Below, in pieces: positions 48,596 to 63,500 of a stretch of DNA of 64,000 bases; positions within the stretch are counted from its first letter, which is position 1, and every line of letters begins with the position of its first letter. Source of the DNA: Chimonanthus salicifolius (taxonomy: Eukaryota > Streptophyta > Magnoliopsida > Laurales > Calycanthaceae); the NCBI GenBank assembly GCA_013350335.1, contig CM023539.1:11036302-11100301 (forward strand), in the 5' to 3' direction. The notes beneath the pieces were generated by a model. That model made no database searches. It worked only from the letters and a program-made list of their open reading frames with translations, and had not been told where the DNA came from. Both the position numbers and the translations under genes were made by a program.

Positions 48596-51500
48596 AAAAG
48601 ACTTCTTCTCTTTTTACTTCCTCTTTTGATCTTGTTTACCTCTTTTCGTCATCTACTTCTCCTCTACATGACTACACCCTATTCTTCTTCTTCGTCGTTT
48701 CATACTTAAACCAAGTAGCATGTTTGTATAGAGGGGCACAATTCAGTAAACCCAAGTGTAGTAGAAAAATCTACACCCTATTTTTTGAATCAATTGTAGG
48801 TGCCCATGTCATTCATATCACAGGGGTTCTATCACTTTCCCAAGGTAACCTTTTTAGTATTTTGTCTTTTTTGTGAGCTGTGGAATGGGGTGTTGAGTGT
48901 TGACTACACCCGGGTTTACTGGAGTTTTTGTATATATAACCTTAAGGCTACAATAAACAGATTTAAAGTGACTTTGTGACATGGATAAAGTGAATTTTTG
49001 TAGGCACTGTTTTTGGGTATCTAGCTGCCTAGTTTTGATGTGTTGAATTTTTTAAATATTGCTAGGAATATTGCATGCAAATATCTTGACTAATTCATTA
49101 AAATATTACATAAATATTGTTATCTATTGTTCTCTCATTCAATAATCTATAAAACACTCCTCAGTAACATCATTCTCCTAACCAAGGGGTGAACTTCGGG
49201 AAGTTCTTTTATACTTCAAACTTGGCAGGCTGATCCCATAAAATGCCACTAACAGAATCCACTTCATAAATCTCCGTTCTTTTTCAAACGACAACATGAC
49301 ATGAACCCACAGCCCTCCCCATTGAACAGTGAGCACTTGCCATTGTGCCATGGGCCTGCTCTACTTCCACAATCTTATCTTATTAAGAAGGAAAATAAAT
49401 ATATTAAAGAAAAAGGTACATACTCATCGGTTTTAAGGAAAAATTAAGAACAATGAAAGGAGAAGTTATTACAAAACTACAACAAAATAGCCTATTTTAG
49501 CTAAACCTTCAGCTTCTGAATTTGCAGATCTTTAAATCATCTTTAATAAAATGGAAATGTTGTCTACTACTATAGTTTAATTTTACAGAAATGCAAATTC
49601 CAATGCTTCTTGAATTGCAATGTTGAATTACTGTTGAATCAAATTGAATGATCCTCTCTTTGTAAAATATAATGCAGAAGCCATGACTGTAGTAGCAGTT
49701 CCTGACTCCCATAACTTCACTTTGGCGAATCACTAACTTCATCCCTTGGAAGTCAAGGGGAAGGATATATTCCTCAGCACCAAGCAGAAATGATTTTTTT
49801 TCAAAAGTATACAAACTTGTATATGAGAAGTTAAATGTTTTGTGGTTTATAAAACTCAAATTTCCCATTTATCAACAATGGACCCTTATTGAGACTTTAT
49901 TGGTAGGATAAGAAGAAACAAGTCACCTAACCCACCATTGTCAGTACAAAGGCTTGGAGGAGGGCAGATTAGTTGCAGGCCATTCATCTTTACTACATGA
50001 TCAAGACGAGTCCTGACATATTGGTTTGATGCAACCCCTCCTGAAACCACCTACAAAAAATAAACATGAAAAGAACAACACTTCCAGCTGAGTCAACACA
50101 GTTTCAAAAGGGTAAACATGCAAACTTCCAGTCTATATCACCAAAAATTTAATGGAAGGTTCAATCTCCAATGCCCATTCAATGGCACGTTGGCATCTTT
50201 CCTCCAAATGTAAAACTGCAACTCGCTGAAAAACACATTTCATGGGTATCAAGAAACAAAAAACATTTTAAACCCTTCCCAAACAAATGATAAATTAGAA
50301 TTCAAATTCCTTTGTTTAACCTGGAAAGAGGCCGCAACATCTGCTCTCAAACATATGTCTTGACGAGTTGCAGCAGAAAGGGGACTGTTGGTGTTTCTGC
50401 ATGGCAGTACTACACATCAAGATGAGTACAAACATATAAGGTGGATACAGGATTTTCTTCTACCCAAAAGAGAAAATAGGATTTAACCACCAAGACCAAG
50501 CAATTATAAAAGCAAGCTCATTTTCTCAGAAGACAGTTCTCAGTGATGATCTCAAATTTCACTTTTTCGGTTCCTTCTTTTCTTTTTTAGGGAGGGGGGA
50601 GGCAAAAAAAGACAAAGTATACAATTGTATCCCAATTACAGTATATCTGTATACAGTTGTTGCAGGCCCCCCACAGAAGTGCTAATCAGCCGTCCTAGAG
50701 CAAAGATGCCCATTAAATAAATTGTTCCTATAGATCCATTCCACTTTTCACAAGGAAATCTGCCCACCCCGAAAACTTGAAATGCATGCATTCTTCCTCG
50801 AGATGCGTGCCAACTCTTCCATTGTCACCTTCGGAGTTTAAGCCTGCTCCTCCGGCGTCGTCACCCCACAGACGATACCTGTGTTGGAAAATGAGCCAGT
50901 TGTGTTGCTGGCGCCACAGTCAATGCAACCAACACATGTTGATCCACCTCCACCACCACCGCAAATTTCCCAACCATCTCCATTACCCAAACCTGATCTC
51001 ATACAGATACCAAGCATTCATCTATGGTTATTCATCCGCCACACCATCAGGACCGTGTTATCTCTGCAGTGCAGTTTGAAGATCCCTTCTTGACAGAGTT
51101 GCTTCGCCCTCGATTGAGCACATATGCGTTTACTGGCTTTTTCGTCCCGCCAAAAGCAAGTTCTAATCATCCGTGCCTTAAAGATTGTGTAGTTACAAGC
51201 TTCATCATTCGCATCTTCGGACTTGGTATTCATCTCTGTTTGGTGCCTTGTGGTTTTGCTGATTTCAACTCTAGGACAAGTTCTTTTCAAGACTGGGGGA
51301 CTGATGTAGGACACGTTACTGGGATACTTACGTGGACACTACTATTTTTATTTTATTTATTTTAGTAGATTTTATTTGTTAATTTCGTTTTTCTAAGTTG
51401 GTGTCCTAGAGTACTTAGGAAACTTAGTTGCTATTTTCGTTGGAGTCCTTGTAGGATAGAAAAGCTAGGTCGGTGGCCTTCCCAATCGAGTCTAGAGTCA

Positions 51501-54500
51501 TTTACTATTTTCGTGTGTTTGTTTTCTTATAAATGCGAATGCTTGTAAGAGAGGGAGACATATACACGATGGACATTCAATGAAATTTTATTAAAGGCAT
51601 AGCCTTTTGTTCTATCTCTTTGTCTTTCTTCTTCCTGCCTAATTGCAGGTTGGTTCTTCATCACCGTTTGCATGTGTTAAAAGGACATATCCACATTTCC
51701 AACAGCTTATCATGATTTCTCTTGCCTGAAGTGTAAACCTCGATGTCACTCTTGCACAACCTGTCACCCATTTCAAAGCTTGGGTTGAGTACTCGAGTTA
51801 TCCTTGATAAATACCTCACCTTGGAAGTGCTCCCTAAAAATGAGTGATGCCTCGTTGATAGCAGGAAGCTTCACCTCTTCTGACTCCTTCATCCCAGCCA
51901 GTTCGGAGAAAAAGATCCTTGACCAAGATCATCGTGCAAGATTGATGCGGAGCACGACAGGAGTTTCCATATTTAACAAGTCTCTATATTTAGATTTAGG
52001 ATTTCTAGCTTTTCATGATTGTATTTTTTCTTTCATTTATTTGTTTAGTCCAATAGTTGGTTCTGTTTGGGGAAATTTAGTAATTTTACATCTAATTAGG
52101 GCTTTCTAATCATTGGGGGTAGTTTGGTATTTGTTTATTTGAGGCTATTTTGGTTTTTTCATATTTTTAAGTCATTATATATGTGATTTAACCCCTCCAT
52201 ATGGGATAGACACTTAATGATTAATGAAATTGAAGTTTTCTTCCGCTGCTTGTGTGACGAAAATAATTTGGGAGTGATTCCTTTGGCGTTAGGTCCTTTT
52301 GGCGTGAGGCTACCATCTTTCCATCTTCGGGTATTCTTCTTCTTCTTCTTCTATCTCTTCCTCTCTCTTTTCCTGTTCTTCTCCTTGAATTGTTGTCCCA
52401 GAAACAGCTCTAAAACCTGTCCTAAATCTGTTCCAGAAACAACCCCAAAACCTATCCCATATCTATCCCAAAATCTGTCCCAGTTCAACCCCAGATCTGT
52501 CCCAAAATAGCCCCAAGACCAGTCCCAGTTCTGTCCAAGATCTGTCCTAGACCTATCAGTTTGCTACTACATTTAGATTGTATCTTAGACCTGTACAACC
52601 CTCTTCTTAACCATTTTATTGTTGTTTTACACCTTTTCTTGTTGTTGTTATTAATTGATTAATTAATTTCAGCCATATTAGATTTTAGGATGCATTATTT
52701 TTATTTAAATTTAGGCATTTAAGGTCACCCTATTAGGTGTCCTGCATCAAATTGGTATCAGGAACCTAGGTTAGGAGAGTTTCCTAACTTTCCAAGTCTT
52801 AGGTCGCATTTTAAAAAAAATTAATTAATTAATTTAAAAAAACAAAAAAAAGGGAATTTTTTTTTATCACCTCATTTGGTTATTTCTTTCATTCATTGCA
52901 TATAGACTTATGTCATTGCATTTAATCTGTCCTATATCCGTGAGTAGTGGTACCCTAACGCGTGTGTCTATGCATGCCCACATGTAGTGGTCGAGAGTAT
53001 CAACCCAATATGGACTTCACACCGTTGACCAAGGTCTTAGATGACATAAGTGCCTGCTTAACCCGTATGGAAACCAAGTTAGGTTTAGGGACATTTTGCT
53101 GTCACTGCCGAGGCTACGAGCATCTTGCTCGTGAGTGCCCCACTCAGATTAAGAAAGTTAGGTATGTCCCCATACTGTCCCCATCCACAGATCCTATTCC
53201 GGTGTCGGTGTCACCCAGTCTATCTGAGTCTGTACATGCATCTGCACCATACATTCATGAATCGCAAGCTGAAATTAAATGTCACATTAATGGATGCGAT
53301 GAAAAATATGAGTTTGCTACAGATTCTCAATGTGAGTCCATGGAAATTGATGTGGATAATAATGTGGTAGACCTCACACCAAATCCAGAACCAACACCTT
53401 CCCCTCCAAGCCCCACTCCACACCAGCATGACCCAGACCCACAACCTGACATTCCCGACCCATCCCAGGACCCATGCTATGCACCTGTCCATGATCCAGT
53501 GGTTTTATCCACCAGTCTCGCCCCACATCTGCCTCACCTCACCTTGACCATCACGTTGTCCCACCTATGCAACCTTCACCGGTTCGTCCTTCTTTTCCTT
53601 CCTTGTTTTCCAAAAGAGAAAAGATAGAATTTATCCTGCTAGAGGAAGATGTTTCCATCACTGCAGAAGGGCACCAGCTATATCCTGTGACGCGGAATAC
53701 CAAGTCCATGACTGGCTCCACTTGGTTGACCGAGAGAGAGCCTCAGCGACTTGCTCCAACTCTACTAGAGAGATATCGAAGTCTTGTTTCATCGGAGGAG
53801 TATATTGTTCACACTTTTATGCTGTCGACACCCAGAGTTGCTCATGATATCCGCTTTGGTTTTTTTGTATACCATCGATGGCGGAGGAGAATTGATCCAA
53901 CATTCTTGTTGTGGCCCAATGATGTTCTGCCTGGTTGACATTTGAAGACCTCACGTGCACGTGAATGCATATTGAAGACCCCAAACTGGGAAGACACATG
54001 CGTGAGAAGATTGATGTCTTTTCATCTGTTTGAACTCGAGGTCGAGTTCTTTTCAGATGGGGAGATTGATGCGGAGCACGACACGAGTTTTAAAATTTAG
54101 CAAGTTTCTATATTTAGATTTAGGATTTCCAGCTTTTTATGATTGCATTTTTTCTTTCATTTATTTGCTTAGTCCAATAGTTGGTTATGTTTGGGGGAAT
54201 TTAGTGATTTTACATGTAATTAGGGCTTTCTAATAATTGGGGGTAGTTTGTTATTTGTTTATTTGAAGCTATTTTGGTATTTTTTATGTTTTTAAGTCAT
54301 TATATATGTGATTTAACCCCTCCATACGGGATAGACACTTAATGATGAATGAAATTGAAGTTTTCTTCCGCTGCTTGTGCGATGAAAAATAATTTGGGAG
54401 TGATTCCTTTGGCGTAAGTCCCTTTTGGTGTGAAGCCTAGCGTGAGGCTACCATCTTTCCATCTTCGGGTATTCTTCTTCTTCTTATATCTCTTTGTCTC

Positions 54501-57500
54501 TCTTCCTCTCTCTTTTCCTGTTCTTCTCCTTGAATTGTTGTCCCAAAAACAGATCTAAAACTTATCCTAAATCTGTCCCAGAAACAACCCCAAAACCTGT
54601 ACCAAAATCTGTCCCAAAACAGCCCCAAGACTAATCCAATTTCTCTCCAATAGCTGTCCTAAACCTATCAGATCTACTACTACATTTAGATCTGTATCTT
54701 AGACCTGTACAACCCTCTTCTTAACCCTTTTACTGTTGTTCTACACCTTTTCTTGTTGCCGTTATTAATTGATTAATTAATGTCAGCCATATTAGATTTT
54801 AGGATGCATTATTTTTATTTAAATTTAGGCATTTATGATCACCTTATTAGTTGTCCTGCATCAAAGATTCTTCCCAACCCTGGCAATGTAGGCTTGCCTC
54901 GAGCTCCACCATCTATCTATCTATGAAAAATAATTCCTCCTAACTAGCTATGGTAATTTGCCCAAAAACCAAAAGCCTGAAGAGCCAAACCCGAAAAACA
55001 AGGCTTGACTCTCAATTCTAAGCCGGGGTTTGGGCTTGAACAGTAAAATAAAGCCCAACTAAAACGGGTTGCGTTAGAATATACAAGTGCTTGGGCTCAA
55101 ACTCAAAGCCCGGCCCAAAACCATATCTAACCGTTTTCCATTTCATTTATTTAAAGAATTTAAATACCCTCCCACCTAACCCCACAACTACTCTACTACC
55201 CTATCCTCCTTTCATTTAAATAACCTCCCACCCAACCCCACTACAACTATACTAGTATACTACCCTATATCCATCTCCACTACCCTCGCTCTCTTTCAGA
55301 ACGATGTTATAGGTTCACCCTTTTTCATTTTTTGTTTTATTAATTTGAAGAATCTCTCCTTAAATCAGAAAAGATCAAAGTCTCTCCTATTTCTAGAACC
55401 GATATTTATAATTTTTTTATAACTTTGGCTCTCACCATCATAATTATCCTCTCTCTGATTTAAATATTTGATCTCATTGAAACCTTTACTATCAATCTTG
55501 AGCTTCCGTCGGGCCAGCAGAGCTTTTTTGAATTGAGCATGGGTTTCAAGCTGAAGCCCAAGCTCAAGCTTTCCTCTTGTAAATCAAGCTTCGACTCGGC
55601 ACAATATAAGCCCGACCTATTGCCATCCCTACTCCAAACCGTGCTAGTGAAGGTTTGCAGTCTTCCCTTCTCATTGAAGCACCCAATTTTCCAACTCATC
55701 ACAAGATTTTGGACAAAGATTCCCATAACCCAAGAGCATCTGCAAAAAAACCATAAACTTACTCCATATTGACACAGGGAAAGCGAGGAATACAAAGATG
55801 GTCAACTACTATCCCTTCTAATGCCTCACATTATAAACAGAATCTATCTGCACCCTCGGGAATAATTTTTCTATCTGTCTATCTAGAATCAATCATAACG
55901 TTGCCACTAGAATGGCCTTCCACAAAAATCTTCCTTTCCCAATGAAGCACCCGATTTTCCAACTCATCATAAGATTTTAAATAAACTTGTCCATAATCAA
56001 AGAGCATTTGCAAAGAGCCATAACTCATTCCATATTGACAAGGGGAAGGCAGAAAACATAAAGACGGTCAACTATCTCTTCTAATGTCTCACATAATCTA
56101 TCGCCATCCTTGGGAATGATTTTTCTTAAAACTAAATTGCAACACGACAACACTGTCATCGAGACTACCTCCCAACAAAAGGCTTCAATTTTTAGAGGCA
56201 TGATGCCCTGCCAACAAAAATGAACTTGAAGCTTGGACATTTTGGGGAAGATCAAGAGCACTAAGGATTTAATTGAAAATTTCCCTAATTGCTCTCGAGA
56301 TAACAAATTCAGAACTGGAGTCCTCTACATCCCTGCAGATAATATGTGTGTGTTTGTGGCCAGGGAGATTCGGGGAGGAATAAGTAGCTCTTTGGTGTGG
56401 AGTGACTAATGCAGCAGATGGAGAAGACGGGAAATGAGATGCTAGAGAGTAAACCTTCAGTCGTAGTTGAGGAACTCTATAGACTACGGTGCAGAAATTT
56501 GTAGGATAGGAGAGATTTTTGTGAGAGGATTGAGGTTTGTTGTAAGCAAGGGAAATAAAATTTGGTTTTGGAAAGATCACTGGTTGGGAGATGCTTTTAT
56601 TAGGTATAGATTCCCCATCCTTTTTAGGATGGCTTCAAATGAAGATTCTCTTATCCTAGATAACTATGACATTCTAGGCGGAACAGTTGTGGGGGCCATA
56701 TGTTTCACTAGACCTCAGATCTTTTATTTTTTTGAAGACAATGGTATCCAGGAGTCTCACCTAACTAATCCTTGAGGCATGTGTAAACCTCCCAATCCGC
56801 ATACGCCGGGTACAGAACAATGGAGAGTGACTCTTTTTGTGTTGAGGGGGACTTGATCCCAAGAACTCCTACAAACAGGGGCAGAAATTGATCATCAAGC
56901 TAACCCCTCAGTATTGAATTGTTGGAATAGCTGGATGAGGTTAGCATTTTTCCAGAGGAGGATTTAAGAATACGGGATGGGGATCCTTTATTTTAGTGAA
57001 AGCTAGTATTGAAAAACTACAACCGAGAGCAGTAAGACCAATCTTATCTGCATATGATTTGGAAGGGTAACTCCCCACAAGAAGTGTAATCCTTTTTCTA
57101 GTGTGTTGTTAAAGGCGAGGTGCTAACTAGATTTAATGTAATGACACGACCCTTAAAAAAAAAAATGAATAGTGTCGGTCGGACTGACAACGGAACTTAA
57201 AGTCCATATTTAAGGTCATGTTTGCACGAAATTAGGTTATTTTCATCACATTGCTCTCCTAGCAACCTATGTCTCTTCCCTACCAGCCAACCTATTTTTC
57301 TCCTCCCTTCCTCCACCTATTTTCACCCTATGCTTGCGTGATTCGTGGATCAAGCACCCCCTAAAGCGTCGTTTGAGCGGTTCCTTCTCCTCCAAAAGGT
57401 AAGAATATGGTTTTCTCTCACTCCCTTTTTCCTTTTGTTGTTTGGATTTAATGAGATTTGGTGAGAATAGGGCTTTGGATAGCCAATAGACCTCGATTGG

Positions 57501-60500
57501 AGGGAGATCTATGGAACTAAATTGGGGATATTGGTGTTTGGACTGTGTATGAGGTGGATCTGTGTTGGTTTTGGGTTTTGGAAACCTTAGGGAGAGAAGA
57601 AATTGGGAAAAAAGGGAATATGATTAATTTTTTAGAGGGATTATAGATTTAATTGGAGATTTTGCTGGATTGAAGGGATTAAACCAGATTAGGGGTAAAT
57701 CTTGGATCTCAAAGTTTTTGTGGGACACATTTCCATTTATTGCATCTTTCTTCAGACAAGATTGTAACTCAACATTTTCATTGAGACTGCCTGCCAACAA
57801 AAGGCTTCAATTTTCAGGCACCATGCCCTGACAAGAAAATGAAATTGGAGTTGGGACATTTTTTTTTTTGAAAATTAAAGGGTGCAACACAAGGAGTTCG
57901 GACATTTGGGAGAGGGTCATGAGCACTAAGGAAGGATTTAACTCAAAATTTCCCTGATGACTCCCAAAATTCACACCAAGTCTCTTCTAATCCCTATAGA
58001 AAAAATAATAATAATTAAGAATATCTAACAACTCCGTTGCATACACCAACAGTGCCCGCCTAGACTCCCAAGTCCAAACCACTAATCCCCCAAAAACAGA
58101 TAACATTCCTCCACCAGCCTCCTTATCTGAGGCAACCATGTACAACTTTTGTAAAGAATCTCACAAAGCCCTCTTCCCCACAGAAAAGTCTAGCCCCCCA
58201 CTGGACCAATTGATCCCAATTGATCCAATTGAAGAGGAGGAAGCCCAATGAGATGAAATTGAAGAAATTTCTCTCCAATTCCATTCTAGGATTGGATCAT
58301 GCAAAAAAGGACGCATCAAGGGTTTTAATGGTCCCACTTACACCTTAATATAAACCCATTTGAGGGTGCTATGGGTTTTGGGACTATTTGAGCATGTTTT
58401 AGGCCTCTACGGTTCACATTGAAAGCCCATACTCTGCACTACTACTCTCCCCTCCCTTTTGAAAATGGAGGTCATTATACTCGAATTATCCTAACGATCC
58501 TTCCCCCACCAACATCCCAACGCTGCTCCCTCTACCCATACTTGTGAAAGAGAACCTCTCTCCACTATGCATTCAATTCATTTCCATTATCTCCATGGCC
58601 TTTTATTTTATTATTATTATTTTTTGTTTTTTTTTTTTTTGGGGGGGGGGGAAGGTAGGATACAAATGGATTCATTAGCATAAACAAAGCTAAATTTCTA
58701 TCTTTCATTTTGGTGATTCCCATTCCCCTTTCTTTTCTAGATTTCATCATGTAATCCTATTTGATAAGATTTACTTTCTTTTTCTTGTTCTCTCCAACCC
58801 ACAAAAAGATCACTTTCAACTTTCTCAATTTTCTTCGCACTGAAATGGCATCTCAAATTTCACTATGTTTGCCTCGTGTTTCTAAATAGTCATTTCAATA
58901 CAGATCAGTATATGGGTGGTGAGAATGAGGTAGAGCTTTGTAATGAGAAAGAAAGTTGGTTCACTTTTTTCTTATTTTGAAATGGGAAAGTAGGTTCATA
59001 GTTGTGGTCAAAGCAATGGCACGCCTTTATGAAGATGATATAGGGTAGAGACGTTAACACTGCAGCTCCCAGATACTGTTTAAAGGCTCAAATAATATAT
59101 ATTTTTTTTAAAAGGTAAAACAGATCCAAGTAAGAAAAACCATCATCCCCCTCACAGTCACTACACCCTTGTGGCAAAGTTGCAAATTTGACTAAAATCA
59201 GACTGACATTAGACTGAACTGAAATTCTCAGTTTTCCATCATTGATATGTGGGGCCCCAAACACAGCAATTAGATTTTATTATCCTTCTCATTGCATCTC
59301 ATTCCCTTGAGCCCTTGAGTGATGGTGACATGAGGTGGGCCCTAGAAGGTAAAGGTCAGCAATGAGAACTATTCACAATAGAAAATTCCTCTTGATAGAA
59401 GTCAGAGCTTAAACAAATGTAATTCAGATATTTACTTACATATTTCTAGACTCAATAGCCAATCTAACTTGAGTCTTTAGACCAGCATAGGAGAAATTGC
59501 AATCTTTGTGTTGTTTCATTGGGATCTAAGAAATAGAAAATGAAGCAATTCTTACAAATGAGTGAAAATAGTAAATAGTAGACAATGGCAATGTCAATGT
59601 AAGAACAAATTTTAACAATACATTCCAAAATTATATAAAGAAAAATACACTGCATCATGTGCAGCTGTAGGCTATTTATAGTATATGAGGCCAACAGCTA
59701 GAGTAAAAGGTAAAATGATGTGGCGCATCCCAGCACATCCCCATCTATGCTATTTCCGTTCCTTGCTATTGTTACTTCCGTGTTAATTTTTTTTTAGTAG
59801 GTACTTAAGTTTATTTTTAGAAGAGGATATTAATGTAATTTTTAAGTTTCTTATTTGGGGATAAGATAGTATTATATAAACCCCTCTCTCTTATAAGCAT
59901 GAAGATACGATTGATGAATAAGATTGAAATTTTTGAGCAAACCTTGCTTGGTGTGAGGAGAGAGTCCTTTTGGCATGAAAGCCTAGCGTGAGGCCATCCT
60001 TCCATCTCCAGGTACTATCTATCTTCTTCTTCTCTCTTCTTTTCTTCTCCAAAGCCATCCCTGTAATTTCAGTGAACCCCAAAGAATTCTTTAACGGCTG
60101 TAGTTCTTCTCTGCGACCCATTCCTTGTCTTTTCCCTATTTCCACTGTCCTTCCCTGGACTTCCTAGGCCATCCCAAACACATACAGCGATCGCCAACCC
60201 TTATAGAGCCTTCCCACCTTGCTGCCGCAACCTTCCCTTGGCCTCTGCCACTTCCGCCCACCCTTTCCGTCCTTCTCTTTCTTTCCCTTCTTTCGTTTTA
60301 ACCCCCTTCATTCGTTCTTTACCCTAAAACCCATTAGCCCACGTGCCATTACTTATTCTATCTTACAACCCACCTGCCATATAACCCACTTAACACTTTA
60401 GGCTATTCCATTTAAAATCAAATAACCCTTCCATCCTTTTATTTAATTTTCATTATCACATTAGTTTCTTTGATATTTGCATCATTATATGTGGTAAATT

Positions 60501-63500
60501 CATATTAATTAATTGCGAATATTAATTAGAGTTTAATTTCAGCCCATATTAGTTTTAGGGAGCATTATTTTCATCCATTTTGATCTTTAGGGTTAACATT
60601 TAAGCATTTAGAGTTGCCCTATCATCTGCCCTGCATCAGAAAATACTTACGCTGAATTTGATGGAATCCGGATCACCTTCCCGAGCAAGTTCTTCCAGAG
60701 CGGGGCCACCACCCTTTCTCATGTCAAGACCAAGCCACCTTGCTGTCTTATCATATGCCTCACCGATGGCATCATCTATTGTAGTCCCAAGTTGTATATA
60801 TCGGCCAAGACCATGTGCAAGAATAAGGAGATTATGTCCTCCTGGAAAAAAGGCACTGAAAAGGTCAAAACCTAATCTCCAATCACCATGAATTCTTTGA
60901 GTAAGAACCTAAAATTTTCATAGAAGCAAATAATTTATAGGAGTAAAATGGAATTGCTACCATATTAACAAAATGAAACTAGATAGTATTCGTCAAAAAA
61001 AGACATGATGAATCTAAAATATAGTTGGAGTTAAATGATACAAGAAAATTTTGAAATGCTCATAAAATCCATATCTTTCTTAGTAGGCACAAATTTACGT
61101 CTCAGCCATGCTAATTGAGCACACAGTTTTGCACTTCTGAACTGAAGGTCATTCCATCAAGTGTATGTCTGCATAAATAAATAATAAACACGTGCATGGA
61201 TGTGCCTCCCATGTAGCAACATGAAAGTAGCACCAAGAGAGATTGTACCTATTTCATTGAATTGAATGGTATATTAAAATTAAATTATACACTATAATTT
61301 ATACACAAAAAATATAAACTATGAAAAGCATGATATACCAAAACATGGCTTTATTTAAACTTATATGTATATTTAAGTTATAGTTTATATGTATGTGCAT
61401 ATATATATATTAACATTGGACCATAATGGTACTCATCTAAAGTGTAAAAGTTGCTACCAAGTACCTCCTAAAGTTAAAAGAAAAAGCGTCTAAGAATATT
61501 AGATATTCAAAAGTTTAAATTAAAGTCATCAAAATTGTGAGAGAAAACATGGTTTCTAAGATTGGACTGAGTGATTTTTATGGGGTTCCAAATTTATCTT
61601 AAGAACTTCTAATGGGCCATCAGATGGAGTGAAAGTGGGCCTCATGTAGGAGGCAACTTGATAGGATATAAAAATAATTTAAAGTAATTAACATTTAGGA
61701 AACCTAAAAAATGACTTCTATAATTGCATTGACGTGCCTTTTTAGGTATCATGTTCGTAGAAGAAAGGATCCCACATATGATGCACAATTTAGTGAATAA
61801 AAATAATTTAAAGTCATGAAAATATCGCAAGCTTCAAAAAGTGACTTTCATAATTGAATCGACTCAATTGAAGATCTTTGCAATGGGCCCATAACACTAA
61901 ATAAAGGTGCATCAATCATAATAATAAATTAATGGCCGATATTCATTTGATCGACACGTAAAAATATCATATGGGGAGAGTGTTGGAGAAATTCCTCCTA
62001 ACTATTCTCCCTTTTATAGTTACTGAGGAGAATAGGATACCAATTTTCCCCTAAGACCAATTTTCATGAGATCTTCATGCCACCTTTGGTTTGTGGGGCC
62101 CCACAATGGACAATGGTATCAAATTCCAAATCAAATGTGCATATACTCTTCAACAAAATGATTTTGCAGAGCACAAGAATCACCATCTCCTTCTTGTGGC
62201 TCACTCTCTCCTTACTAAAACAAAGGTACCTAAAATTTTGTGACACTATTTACATGTTACTTGATAAACCAATTGCCAATCCATGTTCTAGACAATGTCT
62301 CATGTTGATATTCTTAAAATCTAATTATGTTTCTTCCCTTCACTTAAAGTCTTGGATTGTGTCTATTTTGTTGACAATTTTGATTCCCTAAGGAGTGCCC
62401 TCTTAGATCAAGGCAACATCACCTTTTTGAAAGGTTTTTTTTATACTGCTCAAAAAAAAAGTTTTTTTTTTTTTTCTTTTGAAAGGCCGCATCACCCAAT
62501 TGCTGCCTCAATTTGGGTGGATGATGAACCACAACCTTATTCCAACTAGATCCAACACCTTTGTTGACTTGGGCCAATCCATCAATTGATTTAGCAATCT
62601 AGGTGTATAGTTTTATTTGAAATTTAATACAATGTAATTGAAAGGCTACAGAGATTATTGAAATTTGATGTTTTATATGGCCTACGTTTCTTATATCTAT
62701 CAATAATAAGTCATATGGCACATCTCTCTAGGGTTACTTAAAGTTGCATCTAGGGTTTTCTAAGAGAATCTTTTAATATAAATAACATTGTAGGAGAGCT
62801 CAATAAGGCAGCCTTTTTTTACTATATCCCCCTACTCTCTTAGGTTTTGATCAAAACAACCCCTTCAAACAAGCAAGTGTTTTAAATCAGGTTAGCTACA
62901 AAATCCGACTTCATTTAGAAAATTAGAATATGTGACATGTGACTTTAAGTACAAATTCCATGCCTATGTAGCCAACTTCATGACTTAAGTGGAAATGAAA
63001 CCTGATGTTTCTTGAACAGCAAAACAGAAGAAGTAGCATTTAGAGTTATGAGAAACCCAGCACATAAAAAAGTATTATGACATTTCTATGTCTATCCATC
63101 TAATATTTCCAGTGTCGGTGACTGAACAAATGCCAGAACTACCTCCTAAAAGAAATAACACACTAAATTTGTGTTGACAATGTAATACAGATGGGATGAC
63201 TCAAACGGGTATGATTAATCAAGATTCAATGGTCATTATAAGAAAAACCACTCTCCCCTCTAAATAATGTGTATTCTCCATAATTTCTATTTAGTTAATT
63301 TTATCAATTATATATCTTGTGACTTAAAAAACATCCACCATTTGATAACTTTTTCTAAAAAATTAACTTTTTTAATATTTGTCTCAATTGACCAAATCAA
63401 AGAGATTACACTTCAAGTGCCATGGTTCAAATGAATGAATTATAAGAGCTAATGAACTCCCACGAGTGATTGTTTGTTAATGACTAACATTGAAAAACAA

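Noticed and set aside
48472..48876. Open frame of 134 codons rich in Leu and Ser
   Set aside because: It is mostly the translated CT microsatellite at 48541-48597 inside a GCP1 intron; no domain or splice context supports a gene.
62077..62391. Plus-strand frame of 104 codons in the first visible GCP1 intron
   Set aside because: It has no recognisable domain and overlaps sequence that looks like a copia-type LTR.
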